The notes beneath the pieces are model-generated. The model did no database searches, had not been told where the DNA came from, and saw nothing but the letters and a program-made list of their open reading frames with translations. A stretch of 64,000 nucleotides of DNA from Criblamydia sequanensis CRIB-18 (GTDB lineage Bacteria; Chlamydiota; Chlamydiia; Chlamydiales; Criblamydiaceae). Position numbers and translations under genes: made by a program. Shown here one piece after another: positions 25,211 to 34,066 of this stretch (positions are counted from its first letter, which is position 1; each line of letters opens with the position of its first letter). Location of the stretch: assembly GCF_000750955.1 (NCBI RefSeq), contig NZ_CCEJ010000005.1:1-64000 (forward strand), in the 5' to 3' direction.

Positions 25211-26604
25211 TACCTAAGCCGTTTAATTTTGTTAATTCCGTTAAGTGCCGCAATCCTATAGGCTTCGGCATAAGTCGGGTAATTAAAAATCTGATCTATA
25301 AAATAATCGATTTTAGCATGGAAGCTTACTGCGACCTGGCCAATATGAACCACTTCCGCAGCATTTCTTCCAATCACATGAATCCCTAAAATTTCAAGGG
25401 TTTCCTTATGAAAAATAAGTTTCATTAGTCCCGAAGTGCCGCCTACAATATGGCTTCTTGAAATTTCATAAAAGTAAGCCCTTCCTACTTCATACTGAAA
25501 TCCAAGTTGTCTAAGCTCATCCTCTGTATAGCCGCAGCAAGAAATTTCAGGAATAGTCCAAATAGCGATAGGATAGAAGGTCGGAAAATGGTGAATTTCT
25601 GCACCGCAAGCATGCCTTGCCGCAAGCCTTCCTTGTTCCATACTTGTTGATGCCAAACAAGGTCCCCCAATGACATCTCCAACCGCGTATATATGCGAAT
25701 TACCCGTTTGGAAGAGCGGGTTTACGGAAAGATACCCTTTTTCATTTTTAGACAAACCCACATTTTCGAGACGAAGCGATTCCGTATTCGCCTCTCTCCC
25801 CAAGGCATATAAAAGACAGTCCGCTTCAAGAGAAGAGCCGTCCTTAAATTGAACAAAAGCCTTATCCCCAATTCTCTTTATTTCAGTAGGTTCTTTTTTA
25901 CCTCTAAACTTAAGGCCGATATCTGTTAAAGCCGTTTGCAAATGTATCCCGATTTCTGCATCTAAAAGAGGCAGAATATGATCCTTTCTGTCAATAATTG
26001 TGACTTCCGTGCCAAGAGCTGCAAAAAAGCTTGCGTACTCAGAACCTATAATACCGCCCCCTAAAACAATCATGGTATTGGGAACTTTATCAATCCCAAG
26101 AAGACGGGTGGAGTCTAAAATAACTTCATTATCAAAAGGCACCCCTGTCGGGTTGCGAGGTTTTGAGCCTGTCGCGATAATAAAAAAATCGGCTCTTATG
26201 GTATAGGCAAGACGGAATTCCTTATCGAGAACAAGAAGAGTATTCGGGTTTTCAAATCTCCCAAGACCGCTAATAAATCGGATGCCGTTTTTTTTAAATT
26301 GCCTCGCAATCATCGTTTTTTCTTCGTTGATAACTTGGGAAAGACGACTATTTAAATCTTGAATGGAGACATCTTTTATATCACGGACATCACGATATTG
26401 GCGCTCGTAGAATCTTGTAAGATCTATAATTGCTTCTCTCAAGGATTTGGAGGGAATCGTTCCATTATAAAGACAGTTGCCTCCCGGATCGGCATCTTTT
26501 TCCACGACAATGACGCTTCTGCCGAGTTTAGCCGCTTGAATAGCCGCTTTTTGCCCGGCAGGACCAGACCCGATAACCACTACATCCGTTTTTAATTCTT
26601 CCAT
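25210..26604 (-). CDS. sthA: Soluble pyridine nucleotide transhydrogenase SthA
   Basis: The 464-residue flavoprotein belongs to the disulfide reductase family but aligns best with SthA, which moves reducing equivalents between NADPH and NAD. The FAD motif is GSGPAGQKAAIQAAKLG; next, GGNCLYNGTIPSKSLR has only one of the two redox cysteines found in lipoamide dehydrogenase, the pattern seen in SthA (GGGCTHWGTIPSKALR in E. coli). The NAD-binding motif reads GGGIIGSEYASFFAALG, the second FAD contact is HIYAVGDVIGGPCLAS, and the C-terminus FNYPTYAEAYRIAALNGINKI matches SthA closely. Length equals E. coli SthA (466). It is cytosolic, and its stop overlaps the start of a small membrane-protein gene. 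Confidence 0.9.
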   Translation of the reverse strand: MEELKTDVVVIGSGPAGQKAAIQAAKLGRSVIVVEKDADPGGNCLYNGTIPSKSLREAIIDLTRFYERQYRDVRDIKDVSIQDLNSRLSQVINEEKTMIARQFKKNGIRFISGLGRFENPNTLLVLDKEFRLAYTIRADFFIIATGSKPRNPTGVPFDNEVILDSTRLLGIDKVPNTMIVLGGGIIGSEYASFFAALGTEVTIIDRKDHILPLLDAEIGIHLQTALTDIGLKFRGKKEPTEIKRIGDKAFVQFKDGSSLEADCLLYALGREANTESLRLENVGLSKNEKGYLSVNPLFQTGNSHIYAVGDVIGGPCLASTSMEQGRLAARHACGAEIHHFPTFYPIAIWTIPEISCCGYTEDELRQLGFQYEVGRAYFYEISRSHIVGGTSGLMKLIFHKETLEILGIHVIGRNAAEVVHIGQVAVSFHAKIDYFIDQIFNYPTYAEAYRIAALNGINKIKRLR

Positions 26605-26768
26605 CTGCCTATTACGCTTAAAAGTACAGGAATCTGCTTAGTAAAATCTAAGGTATAATAAAAACCCTAAGATTCGTCAAATTAAAATTTAACGGATCTT
26701 TATCTTAACATTTTTACTATCATTGATTTAAAAGTTCCTCTTAGGGGAAACCCTTTATTTACCCTATG

Positions 26769-26797
26769 TTGTCATATTTCAACAATCTTGGTAAAAT
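26769..26797 (+). promoter_or_regulatory. Sigma70-type promoter
   Basis: TTGTCA (26769-26774) and TAAAAT (26792-26797) are 17 bases apart, one mismatch each from consensus. It would drive the gene starting at 26860 with a leader of about 55 bases. Confidence 0.55.
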
Positions 26798-26859
26798 GGT
26801 ATTTGAGAGCATGATTTAAGTTAACTTTCTTAAAAACCTTGAATTTTAGGGTTTTACTT

Positions 26860-27291
26860 ATGGCAAAAACAAATTTTACAAAAGTAGAAGGTTTTCTTGA
26901 TGAGGGCATGCGTCAAATCGCTTTAAATAAACTTTTAGATGAAGCGGATAAAGCTCAAGGCAAACCCGTTAAGAAAAAAACGAATCTAACCAATGAGCAA
27001 AAAGAACTATTACGCTACATCGAAACTAATTTATCTCGTTTAAAAGAAGTCGACCCTAAAATTTTTACAAAACTCAAAGTTAAAAAATCCTCCGTTGATA
27101 AATTATTAAAGAATACTCAGTCCCTTCAGGAAGTAGATTGGAAGCACCTAAGCGGCTTAAAGAAAAAAATTGATTCCCTTCTGATTGAATACTTCCCCAA
27201 AAAAAGCAACGAGGAGCAAATCGAGAGCGAACAACTGCGCCATACAAAGAAGCGTTTCAATGTGAATGAAAAATGGCTCCCTCTTAAGTAA
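26860..27291 (+). CDS. Conserved-looking small helical protein of unknown function
   Basis: The start is taken as ATG 26860 (MAKTNFTKVEGFLDEGM); an earlier in-frame codon at 26839 lies within the probable leader. The 143-residue protein is lysine-rich and predicted helical throughout, with no cysteine, signal peptide or membrane segment. A Lys-rich linker (GKPVKKKTNLTNEQKELL) precedes a helical region with regularly spaced leucines. It sits alone between a convincing promoter and the tRNA pair, and lacks a neighbour that would hint at a role. Nucleic-acid or chaperone functions are possible for a small basic helical protein, but I do not recognise the family. Confidence 0.65.
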   Translation: MAKTNFTKVEGFLDEGMRQIALNKLLDEADKAQGKPVKKKTNLTNEQKELLRYIETNLSRLKEVDPKIFTKLKVKKSSVDKLLKNTQSLQEVDWKHLSGLKKKIDSLLIEYFPKKSNEEQIESEQLRHTKKRFNVNEKWLPLK

Positions 27292-27492
27292 TTCTGTCTT
27301 TTCCTCTTAACATCTTATTCCACAATAAGATAATTTGCGTCTTGCAGGAAATTAACAAAACCTGTAGATTTAGTGCTTCATTTACAACGTTAACTTTAAG
27401 CGTTAGTAAATAAAGATGAAAAGCTTAGGTCGCAAGACAAACAACGATCCGAGTTTGAAGCTTACGTTAAGCAATAAAGTGTTAAAGCAAAA

Positions 27493-27565
27493 GGGCGTAT
27501 AGCTCAGTTGGTAGAGCTCCTGTCTTACACACAGGCGGTCATAGGTTCGAGTCCTGTTGCGCCCA
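27493..27565 (+). tRNA. tRNA-Val (anticodon TAC)
   Basis: A complete 73-base cloverleaf: acceptor GGGCGTA pairs with TGCGCCC, the D-loop has AGCTCAGTTGGTAGAGCT, the anticodon stem CCTGT/ACAGG encloses CTTACAC with anticodon TAC, and the T-arm has GGTTCGAGTCC. CCA is not encoded. Confidence 0.97.
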
Positions 27566-27579
27566 ACTCGTTTACTTTT

Positions 27580-27653
27580 GCGGGAGTAGTTCAATTGGTT
27601 AGAGCACCGGCCTGTCACGCCGGAAGTTGCGGGTTCGAGTCCCGTCTCTCGCG
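27580..27653 (+). tRNA. tRNA-Asp (anticodon GTC)
   Basis: A complete 74-base cloverleaf 14 bases after tRNA-Val: acceptor GCGGGAG pairs with CTCTCGC (one G-T pair), the anticodon stem CCGGC/GCCGG encloses CTGTCAC with anticodon GTC, and the T-arm is GCGGGTTCGAGTCCCGT. The two tRNAs are probably one transcript. Confidence 0.97.
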
Positions 27654-27827
27654 ATCACTATTCGTATGGCCTCAAGCAATTCATAGCTTGAATAGACTTC
27701 CTTCGAAATTCGCTTTGATTGAAAAATTTAGCAAAAAAGATGTTAAAAAAAGTCTTTTTTAAACAATCAAATAGAATCTCGAACAAAGTCTAATAATATT
27801 CGATAACCTTTTTCGAAGAAGGGGTCC

Positions 27828-28766
27828 ATGCAGTCAACAAAACCGGTTTCAAGCAAGTCATTTTTTTATGAAGCGTTTATCTATGCTGTCATTGCACTAG
27901 GTGCTTTTTTAGCTGCCTTCTCCATCGAAGTTTTTTTGATTCCAAGTCGCTTGATCGACGGAGGCATCGTGGGGTTAGCTATGATTTTCGCAAAATTAAC
28001 CCACCAGAAATACCTTCCCTTTTTTCTTATTCTTTTTAACCTTCCCTTTCTTTATTTAGCGTTAAGGGCGATCGGAAAAGTCTTTTTGATTCACTTCCTA
28101 TATGCGGTTCTTTTATTCGCAGGCTCTCTTATCTTTATCCATCACTACTTGCATTGGGAATTTCTTGGCGAAACATTAGAGGTCGTTGTCATCGGCGGCG
28201 CCATTTTAGGCATAGGCCTAGGTCTTATCATCCGTTACGGAGGTTGTATTGACGGGACGGAGATTTTGGGAATTATTCTTTCGCAAAAAGCCGGTTTTAG
28301 CGTCGGTCAAGTGGTGCTTGTTTGCAACATATTCATTTTTGGAAGCGCCGGCCTTATCTTCCAGGACTGGCACACTCCCCTTCTTTCATTAATCACTTAC
28401 ATGGTGGTTATTAAAGTGATGGACGCTGTGATTGTCGGGATGGATGAGACAAAATCTGTCATGATCGTCTCTTCTCGATCTAAAGAAATCTCTGAAGCCA
28501 TCATCCATGAACTTGGCCTTGGCCTAACCGTAATGTACGGCAGAGGCGGATTTTCCGGCGACGAAAGAGAGATTCTCTATGTTATTGCCGAGCGTTTGCA
28601 GCTTGCTGAATTAAAAGAATTGATTCACCGCTACGACTCCAACGCTTTTATTGCTATTGAAAACCTTCACGAGGTAGCCTACGGCAAAAGCAACCCTGTC
28701 AGTGGCAGAAAGAGCCAAATTGGAAAAATAATCAAGCTTTTATGGTCAAGTTCCCAAAAGAGCTAA
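27828..28766 (+). CDS. YitT-family membrane protein (DUF161/DUF2179)
   Basis: The 312-residue protein has five or six hydrophobic helices in its first 210 residues, including the family-typical IPSRLIDGGIVGLAMIFA and the later IRYGGCIDGTEILGIILS, followed by a cytoplasmic DUF2179 domain (ETKSVMIVSSRSKEISEAI ... MYGRGGFSGDEREILYVI). YitT proteins are widespread integral membrane proteins; a transport role is suspected but substrates are unknown. Length is standard. One base separates its stop region from queG, so the two are likely an operon. The fold and motifs are clear, the function is not. Confidence 0.9.
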   Translation: MQSTKPVSSKSFFYEAFIYAVIALGAFLAAFSIEVFLIPSRLIDGGIVGLAMIFAKLTHQKYLPFFLILFNLPFLYLALRAIGKVFLIHFLYAVLLFAGSLIFIHHYLHWEFLGETLEVVVIGGAILGIGLGLIIRYGGCIDGTEILGIILSQKAGFSVGQVVLVCNIFIFGSAGLIFQDWHTPLLSLITYMVVIKVMDAVIVGMDETKSVMIVSSRSKEISEAIIHELGLGLTVMYGRGGFSGDEREILYVIAERLQLAELKELIHRYDSNAFIAIENLHEVAYGKSNPVSGRKSQIGKIIKLLWSSSQKS

Positions 28767-28767
28767 T

Positions 28768-29712
28768 ATGGACGTCGCTTTAGATGAAATAGTTGCCAAA
28801 GCCAAAGAATTAGGCTTTGATGATGCTAAAGTGACAGAGCCAACAGTTCCGGAAGAGGATATACTTGCCTATTTTTCCTGGCTTGATGAGGGTTTGCAAG
28901 CCGACCTTCATTACATGGAAAATAAGATCCGTGTTGAGCCGAAGAATCTTTTGCCGGGAGCTAAGTCCGCCATTTTCTTTGCTAGCTACTATAAACAGCC
29001 AAAAGAAGATTTTAAACCCGGGATTGGAGTCATCGCCTCTTATGCAAGAGGAAAAGACTATCATAATATCCATAGAAAAAGGCTCAAACAGTTTATCTTC
29101 TGGCTCGACACTAAAACGCTGAATACAGCTTCTTTTAAAGCCTTTAGCGACTCTACTCCCATCCTAGAGAAAGCTTTAGCTCAAAAAGCAGGGCTTGGCT
29201 TCATGGGGAAAAACACGCTTTTAATTCATAGGAAATTGGGTACTTTCTTTTTGCTATCCGGCATTTTGACAACCCTTGATCTTCCAAAAAGCGTCTCCCT
29301 TCCAAGAATGCCAAGATGCGGAAGCTGCAATAGGTGCATCGACGCCTGCCCAACTGGCGCTCTTAAACCTTATAAATTGGATGCTGCCAAGTGCCTCTCT
29401 AATATTTTAATTGAATCAGACGGGCCGGTCTCTGAAACTATAAAGAGTAAAAACCCGGGTTATGTCTTCGGATGCGATATTTGCCAGGATGTTTGTCCGC
29501 ACAATGCGAGAAAAAAACCGTCTACCCACCCCGATTTTTCAGGAGAGTCAGGCTTTGGCTCTTATTTGGATGAAGACACTCTATCAAAAATTGAAAACAA
29601 CCCTGAGCTTCTTTTTGGAACGCCTTTGAAGAGAAGAGGGTTTAAAGGCTTACGTGAAAACGCTAAAAGCCTTCCTTGGAAATTGGAGTCCAATGAGGGC
29701 TTAAACCCGTGA
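28768..29712 (+). CDS. queG: Epoxyqueuosine reductase QueG
   Basis: The 314-residue product reduces epoxyqueuosine to queuosine in tRNA, the last step of queuosine synthesis, using cobalamin and two [4Fe-4S] clusters. The two cluster motifs are CGSCNRCIDACPTGAL and CDICQDVCPHN, both complete. The N-terminal cobalamin-binding part includes LPGAKSAIFFASYY, YARGKDYH and the conserved GLGFMGKNTLLIHRKLGTF segment. The length fits family members that lack the C-terminal HEAT repeats. Because QueG needs cobalamin, it fits with the PduO-type adenosyltransferase at 18866, although QueG does not need the adenosyl form. The start is ATG 28768 directly after the YitT stop. Confidence 0.94.
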   Translation: MDVALDEIVAKAKELGFDDAKVTEPTVPEEDILAYFSWLDEGLQADLHYMENKIRVEPKNLLPGAKSAIFFASYYKQPKEDFKPGIGVIASYARGKDYHNIHRKRLKQFIFWLDTKTLNTASFKAFSDSTPILEKALAQKAGLGFMGKNTLLIHRKLGTFFLLSGILTTLDLPKSVSLPRMPRCGSCNRCIDACPTGALKPYKLDAAKCLSNILIESDGPVSETIKSKNPGYVFGCDICQDVCPHNARKKPSTHPDFSGESGFGSYLDEDTLSKIENNPELLFGTPLKRRGFKGLRENAKSLPWKLESNEGLNP

Positions 29713-29734
29713 TTTTGATAATCACGAGGTAATC

Positions 29735-30094
29735 TCAATCTTTCCTGAAATAAGTGGAAGAAATTTTAAAAACACTAGGCTTAATGTTTTTTAATAAAGA
29801 GTAAGAGGCGTTTTCAGCTTCGTTTGATAACAACTTACCTCGCGGGATAAGTTCTGTAATGGTTTGACTTCCGGCCCCTTCTTCTGAGACATAAACCAAA
29901 ATTCCAAGAATTTTCAAAACGCCGCGAAACCCTTTGCAACGAACCTTAGAAGGAAGTGTGTCTTCTTTTTCTGTCCAACCTGATTCCGAACTTAAAATAT
30001 CTCCGTAAGGCGCTTGGTTAAGAGGACATCGTCTTGAAACATATTTATAATTATCAACAAACTTTGGAATCATATTATTAAGTCTTTGGTTCAA
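29735..30094 (-). CDS. Small hypothetical protein
   Basis: An open frame of 119 codons with a TTG start at 30094 or 112 codons from ATG 30073. It has no recognised motif, signal peptide or strong ribosome site. The composition (basic, with two Cys in the first half) is protein-like and codon use resembles the neighbours. It is convergent with queG, and its 5' side faces a 167-base AT-rich gap shared with the LOG gene. It may be a lineage-specific gene; a spurious frame cannot be excluded. Confidence 0.4.
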   Translation of the reverse strand: MNQRLNNMIPKFVDNYKYVSRRCPLNQAPYGDILSSESGWTEKEDTLPSKVRCKGFRGVLKILGILVYVSEEGAGSQTITELIPRGKLLSNEAENASYSLLKNIKPSVFKISSTYFRKD

Positions 30095-30261
30095 AAAATA
30101 GTTAATTGATAATTTTATCTAATTTATTATTTAATTCCAATTAAATTTACATATTCTTAATAAAACTCTTTTAATAAATCTCTCTCTTCCCCTAAAAAAA
30201 CTTCTTGATTGATTAGCCTCCTTAGAGAGATCATGCTGATTTTAAGAGGATTGGTAAAACT

Positions 30262-30954
30262 ATGGCGCAGATTCCAGATAATGACAAACAAAGGGCCCAA
30301 AGACTTTTAGCCATTGATTCCTGGCGGGTTTTCCGAATTATTTCTGAATTTGTAGACGGATTTGAGACCATGACGGCGCTTGGTCCTTCTGTCTCAATCT
30401 TTGGATCCGCAAGACTGCCGCCTGCAAGCCCCTACTACAACATGGCCATCGATGTAGCCGCTTTAATTGCTAAAAAAGGATTTGCAGTCATCACAGGAGG
30501 CGGGCCCGGACTCATGGAAGCTGCCAATAAAGGCGCTCAATCCGTTGGCGGAAACTCATGCGGTTTAAGTATCGCTTTACCGACAGAAGATGATTCCAAT
30601 GCCTTTATTGATAGAAGGTATCGCCTTAATTTCCGCTACTTCTTTATTAGAAAAGTGATGTTTATCAGGTATGCGCAAGGCTATGTCTTTTTGCCGGGCG
30701 GCTACGGCACGCTTGATGAGCTTTTTGAAGCCCTAACTTTGATTCAAACCGAAAAGATCAACTCTTTTCCGATTTATTTAATGGGAAAAACCTACTGGGA
30801 AGGGCTTCTTGATTGGCTCCAATCCACCGTCCTTGAAAATGGTTGTGTGTCGCAAAAAGATTTAAGCTTGCTTCAAATTACCGATGATCCGGAAGAAGTG
30901 GCTCTGGGAATTGATAGACATTATAAGAATTGCAAAGGCCAAAGAAATTTCTAA
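30262..30954 (+). CDS. LOG-family Rossmann-fold protein
   Basis: The 230-residue protein belongs to the LOG (Lonely Guy, TIGR00730-like) family. The two active-site motifs are present: GGGPGLMEAANKGA and PGGYGTLDELFEALTLIQTEKI. Characterised members release the free cytokinin base or act as nucleoside 5'-monophosphate phosphoribohydrolases; many bacterial ones have unknown physiological substrates. FGSARLPPASPYY, at the first strand, matches the longer bacterial type. It is cytosolic. It probably forms a single-gene unit; the next gene is convergent. Confidence 0.92.
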   Translation: MAQIPDNDKQRAQRLLAIDSWRVFRIISEFVDGFETMTALGPSVSIFGSARLPPASPYYNMAIDVAALIAKKGFAVITGGGPGLMEAANKGAQSVGGNSCGLSIALPTEDDSNAFIDRRYRLNFRYFFIRKVMFIRYAQGYVFLPGGYGTLDELFEALTLIQTEKINSFPIYLMGKTYWEGLLDWLQSTVLENGCVSQKDLSLLQITDDPEEVALGIDRHYKNCKGQRNF

Positions 30955-30986
30955 GAAGGGGCTTTTCACCCCTTCCCATATCAGTT

Positions 30987-31424
30987 TTAATTATACCTTG
31001 CACTATAAGGGTTATTTGGACCTCGACCGTCTCGTCTTGCGCCTCTTGGATCATGCTGTGAGGCTCCACGAACTTGTTGGCTTGCCCCTCTTGGATCATG
31101 CTGCAAACCTCCACGAACGGCTCGGCTTGCGCCTCTTGGATCGTGAGGGTTATAGGTAACATTCCTATTTTGCTGCGAAAGCGGCACTTGAGGTATTGGC
31201 ATGGGCGGGGTTGGCCTTGGCACTGTCGACAAAACTGTCGGTTGTGTCGTTACACTTCTAACCAATAAAGGCGGCGCCTGTTGCGGATAAAGCGGGATTG
31301 GACTTAGGATACCCTGAGTTCCATAATTATTTTGAAACCCCTGCGGTGTCGGCGGTAATCCGCTTTGTCCCGAACCCGGAACCACATGGCCCCTATAGAC
31401 ATCTTGACCTTGACCTGGAATCAT
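30987..31424 (-). CDS. Pro/Gln/Arg-rich low-complexity protein with 15-residue tandem repeats
   Basis: The 145-residue protein has no signal peptide or hydrophobic segment and is rich in Pro, Gln, Gly and Arg. Residues 94-138 hold three tandem 15-residue repeats of the form HDPRGASxxVRGxxQ, starting at His94, His109 and His124; the third is degenerate. The N-terminal 90 residues are proline-rich (PRPTPPMPIPQVP). RG-rich motifs of this sort occur in eukaryotic RNA-binding or disordered proteins. It lies between a convergent LOG gene and a secreted protein gene transcribed the same way, 20 bases upstream, so the two may be one operon. Function is unknown. Confidence 0.6.
   Translation of the reverse strand: MIPGQGQDVYRGHVVPGSGQSGLPPTPQGFQNNYGTQGILSPIPLYPQQAPPLLVRSVTTQPTVLSTVPRPTPPMPIPQVPLSQQNRNVTYNPHDPRGASRAVRGGLQHDPRGASQQVRGASQHDPRGARRDGRGPNNPYSARYN
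31011..31145 (-). repeat. Three 45-bp tandem coding repeats
   Basis: Three in-frame copies of a 45-base unit encode HDPRGASRAVRGGLQ, HDPRGASQQVRGASQ and HDPRGARRDGRGPNN. The first two are most alike in DNA; the third has drifted. Such units change copy number readily. Confidence 0.85.
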
Positions 31425-31444
31425 AATTTTTCTCCTTTTATTGG

Positions 31445-32440
31445 TTAAAACCCGTTTTCACATGTGCCGCAAGCATAATTTAACATATTTACGTTTAAAA
31501 GAATATTTGGGTGGCTTGAAAACCAAGAGTCATTAATCCCTAAAATAACAGTGTCATTAACGACCCATTTTTTCAATACAAGGTCATCTGCCGGAGAAAT
31601 TCTCCAAATAGAGCCGTCATCTAAACAAATTTCGCGGTTAAAATAGTCAATCGCAATAATCCATCTTGTATAAATTCCATTGTAAAGAGGTCCAAGAGCC
31701 AGATTTACCTCAGCATCTGCGCCGGTATTCTGATTGACAAGACGGAACTGGTAGGCTGAAAACCAGCTATGATTGGGAAGAACTAAAATAGTGTCGCTAA
31801 CAAGCCAGTCTAAAGTCTTATAGCGATGTTCCCATCTTACATTCCAGATAGAGCCATCCACTAGCGTCACTTGGTCTCCAAAGGCAGTTACAGCAACCGG
31901 TCTATAGAAAACGCCTTGATGCGAAGTATAGTAGGTCGCTCTTGCTGCAAGGACTTCCTCTTTTGGCACGGATTCATCTTCGAGATTGTCTTTATTTATT
32001 TCGTCCGCAACTTTTTCCTGACCCAGGGTCACTAATTCTTCTATGGGAGAAATCTCAAGCTCGCCTTCGGGGATTCGAATTTCTTCAAGGGTTGCGGCAT
32101 CTTCACTTTCTGTCTCTTCAGTTTCATGTGAAAGCTCTAGAGACTTTCTTTGAAATGCCATTTTAGCACGCAATTCCTGGATATGAACCCATTCTGAATG
32201 AGGCAAGCTTCTTGTACCGACCGGAATATGGTCCTCATCCGTATTATGATCTTCGCAGCAATGATCGCCTTGAGAGCACATGAGCGCACGTTTCATCGTA
32301 TTTTTTAGGGAAAGGGCATTTTCGCATCTTTCTTGCTTTTCTTGGGCTTCATCATGCCTATAATCATCTGCATAAGTCGTTCCATAAGTGACGAGCGCTG
32401 TCATAAGTACGGTTGTCAACCATCGGTTTCTATTATTCAT
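31445..32440 (-). CDS. Secreted protein with two C-terminal DGSIW repeats
   Basis: The 331-residue product has an N-terminal hydrophobic signal (LTTVLMTALVTYGTTYA), then an acidic, low-complexity middle (about 55-165) with a His/Cys-rich patch (CSQGDHCCEDHNTDEDH). Residues about 175-325 are two related units. Unit one has VTLVDGSIWNVRWEHRYK ... LVSDTILVLPNHSWFSAYQF; unit two has ICLDDGSIWRISPADD ... WVVNDTVILGINDSWFSSHP. The shared pattern DGSIW...W.V.DT..L..N.SWFS suggests a duplicated beta-rich domain exposed outside the inner membrane. The signal peptide makes it a Sec substrate. No enzyme motif is recognised. It is probably chlamydia-lineage specific. Confidence 0.7.
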   Translation of the reverse strand: MNNRNRWLTTVLMTALVTYGTTYADDYRHDEAQEKQERCENALSLKNTMKRALMCSQGDHCCEDHNTDEDHIPVGTRSLPHSEWVHIQELRAKMAFQRKSLELSHETEETESEDAATLEEIRIPEGELEISPIEELVTLGQEKVADEINKDNLEDESVPKEEVLAARATYYTSHQGVFYRPVAVTAFGDQVTLVDGSIWNVRWEHRYKTLDWLVSDTILVLPNHSWFSAYQFRLVNQNTGADAEVNLALGPLYNGIYTRWIIAIDYFNREICLDDGSIWRISPADDLVLKKWVVNDTVILGINDSWFSSHPNILLNVNMLNYACGTCENGF

Positions 32441-32682
32441 AGCATTCCTTATAAATTAGTTTTGTTTAATAAAAGCTTTTAAATGCTTTTTCCCAATATT
32501 GAGGAGCTTGTTTTAAGGTAAAATTAAGATCAGGTTAATATTTATAACATAAGTATTTTTAAGGGTTTAGCAATCATTTTGGCCTATTTGGGCAAGATTA
32601 AAATCGTATTATCAAGCCCAAAGGCCTATTTAAGAAGCCGGTTTTCCCGGAATAAACGCCAAAAATTAAATATTTTTGACGT

Positions 32683-34047
32683 TTAAGCTTCACCGCCGAA
32701 CTTACAACCTTCAGCAATCAATCGATCGATGTAATTTAAATTATATTCTGAACGCAAGAAAGAGGGGTCTTCCAGCATGAATAAATGAAAAGGGATGGTA
32801 GTTTTAACACCCCCTATATGAAACTCTCTTAAAGCTCTCTTAGCACGCTGAATAGCTTCTTCCCTTGTGGCTCCTTTCACAATTAACTTTGCGATCATAG
32901 AGTCATAGTTTGGTGGAATAACATAACCGGAGTAGCAAGCGCTATCCACTCTAACGTTAGGGCCGCCCGGCGGTAAATAATACTCAAGTTTGCCAGGAGA
33001 GGGCATAAAATGAGAAGCCGGGTTTTCGGCATTGACCCTAAACTGAATGACATGGCCTTTGTATTGAATATCTTTTTGTTTAAAAGGCAAAGGCTCTCCC
33101 CTTGCAATACGAAGCTGCCACTCCACTAAATCAATACCTGTCAATTCTTCTGTAACAGTATGCTCTACTTGAATTCTAGTATTGACTTCCATGAAGTAAT
33201 AGTTGCCATCTTGATCTAAAAGGAACTCAACGGTACCGGCAGAATAGTAGCCGGCCGCTTTCACAACGCGAATGGCTGCCTCTCCGATTTCCTGCTGTTT
33301 GGCAGGCGATAAAATGGGAGAAGGGGTCTCTTCAATAAGTTTTTGACGTCTTCTTTGTATCGTGCAATCACGCAAGTTTAAATGGACATAATTCCCATGC
33401 TGGTCCCCTAATACTTGCACCTCGATATGTCTTGGGTTTAGGATCATTTTTTCAAGGTACACTTCGGGATTGCCAAAACTAACTTCAGCTTCGGCTCTAG
33501 CAGCTGCAAATTGCTTTTTGAATTCTTCTAAATTGTGAGAGATTCGAATGCCTTTACCCCCGCCGCCGGCGACCGCCTTAATAAACACCGGAAACCCGAT
33601 TTGCTCCACTTCTTTTAAAGCTTTATCAATATCTTGCACAATTCCTTGCGACCCCGGAATAACAGGGCACTTTACAGAACGGGCAGTCTCTTTTGCCTTA
33701 GCTTTATCGCCAAGGGCTTGAATCGCTTCCGCAGTCGGTCCAATAAAGGTTATCCCGCAGCTTTTGCAAATAGAGGCAAAATTGGCATTTTCACTCAAGA
33801 AACCATAACCCGGATGGATAGCATCAGCCCCTGTTATTTCGCAAGCTGATAAGATGTTCGGGATTCGAAGATAGGATTTATGGGAAGGGGCTTCCCCGAT
33901 GCAAATGGCTTCATCTGCATGAAGGACATGAAGCGCTTCGCTATCCACTTCCGAATAGACAGCAACTGTTTGAAGTCCGAGATCATGGCAAGCTCTTATA
34001 ACTCGAACCGCAATCTCGCCTCTATTGGCTATTAGTACTTTTTGCAT
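32683..34047 (-). CDS. accC: Biotin carboxylase subunit of acetyl-CoA carboxylase, AccC
   Basis: The 454-residue enzyme carboxylates the biotin on AccB with ATP and bicarbonate, the first half of malonyl-CoA synthesis for fatty acids. The fold shows the N-terminal IANRGEIAVRVIRACHDLG, the ATP-grasp glycine-rich loop AVAGGGGKGIRI, DCTIQRRRQKLIEE, and FMEVNTRIQVEHTVTE in the active site, all as in AccC. Length matches the family. It follows accB by 19 bases, the same order as in Chlamydia (rpe, efp, accB, accC). A partly paired AT-rich element lies just downstream (32650-32680) and may act as a terminator. Confidence 0.98.
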   Translation of the reverse strand: MQKVLIANRGEIAVRVIRACHDLGLQTVAVYSEVDSEALHVLHADEAICIGEAPSHKSYLRIPNILSACEITGADAIHPGYGFLSENANFASICKSCGITFIGPTAEAIQALGDKAKAKETARSVKCPVIPGSQGIVQDIDKALKEVEQIGFPVFIKAVAGGGGKGIRISHNLEEFKKQFAAARAEAEVSFGNPEVYLEKMILNPRHIEVQVLGDQHGNYVHLNLRDCTIQRRRQKLIEETPSPILSPAKQQEIGEAAIRVVKAAGYYSAGTVEFLLDQDGNYYFMEVNTRIQVEHTVTEELTGIDLVEWQLRIARGEPLPFKQKDIQYKGHVIQFRVNAENPASHFMPSPGKLEYYLPPGGPNVRVDSACYSGYVIPPNYDSMIAKLIVKGATREEAIQRAKRALREFHIGGVKTTIPFHLFMLEDPSFLRSEYNLNYIDRLIAEGCKFGGEA

Positions 34048-34066
34048 GAAATGACCCTTTTAAGCC

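Noticed and set aside
25210-26604. Lipoamide dehydrogenase (LpdA)
   Set aside because: Only one redox cysteine is present in the GGNCLYNGT motif, and the C-terminus matches SthA.
27403-27762. Open frames across the tRNA-Val/tRNA-Asp pair on both strands
   Set aside because: They overlap two complete tRNA genes and are products of tRNA sequence, not protein genes.
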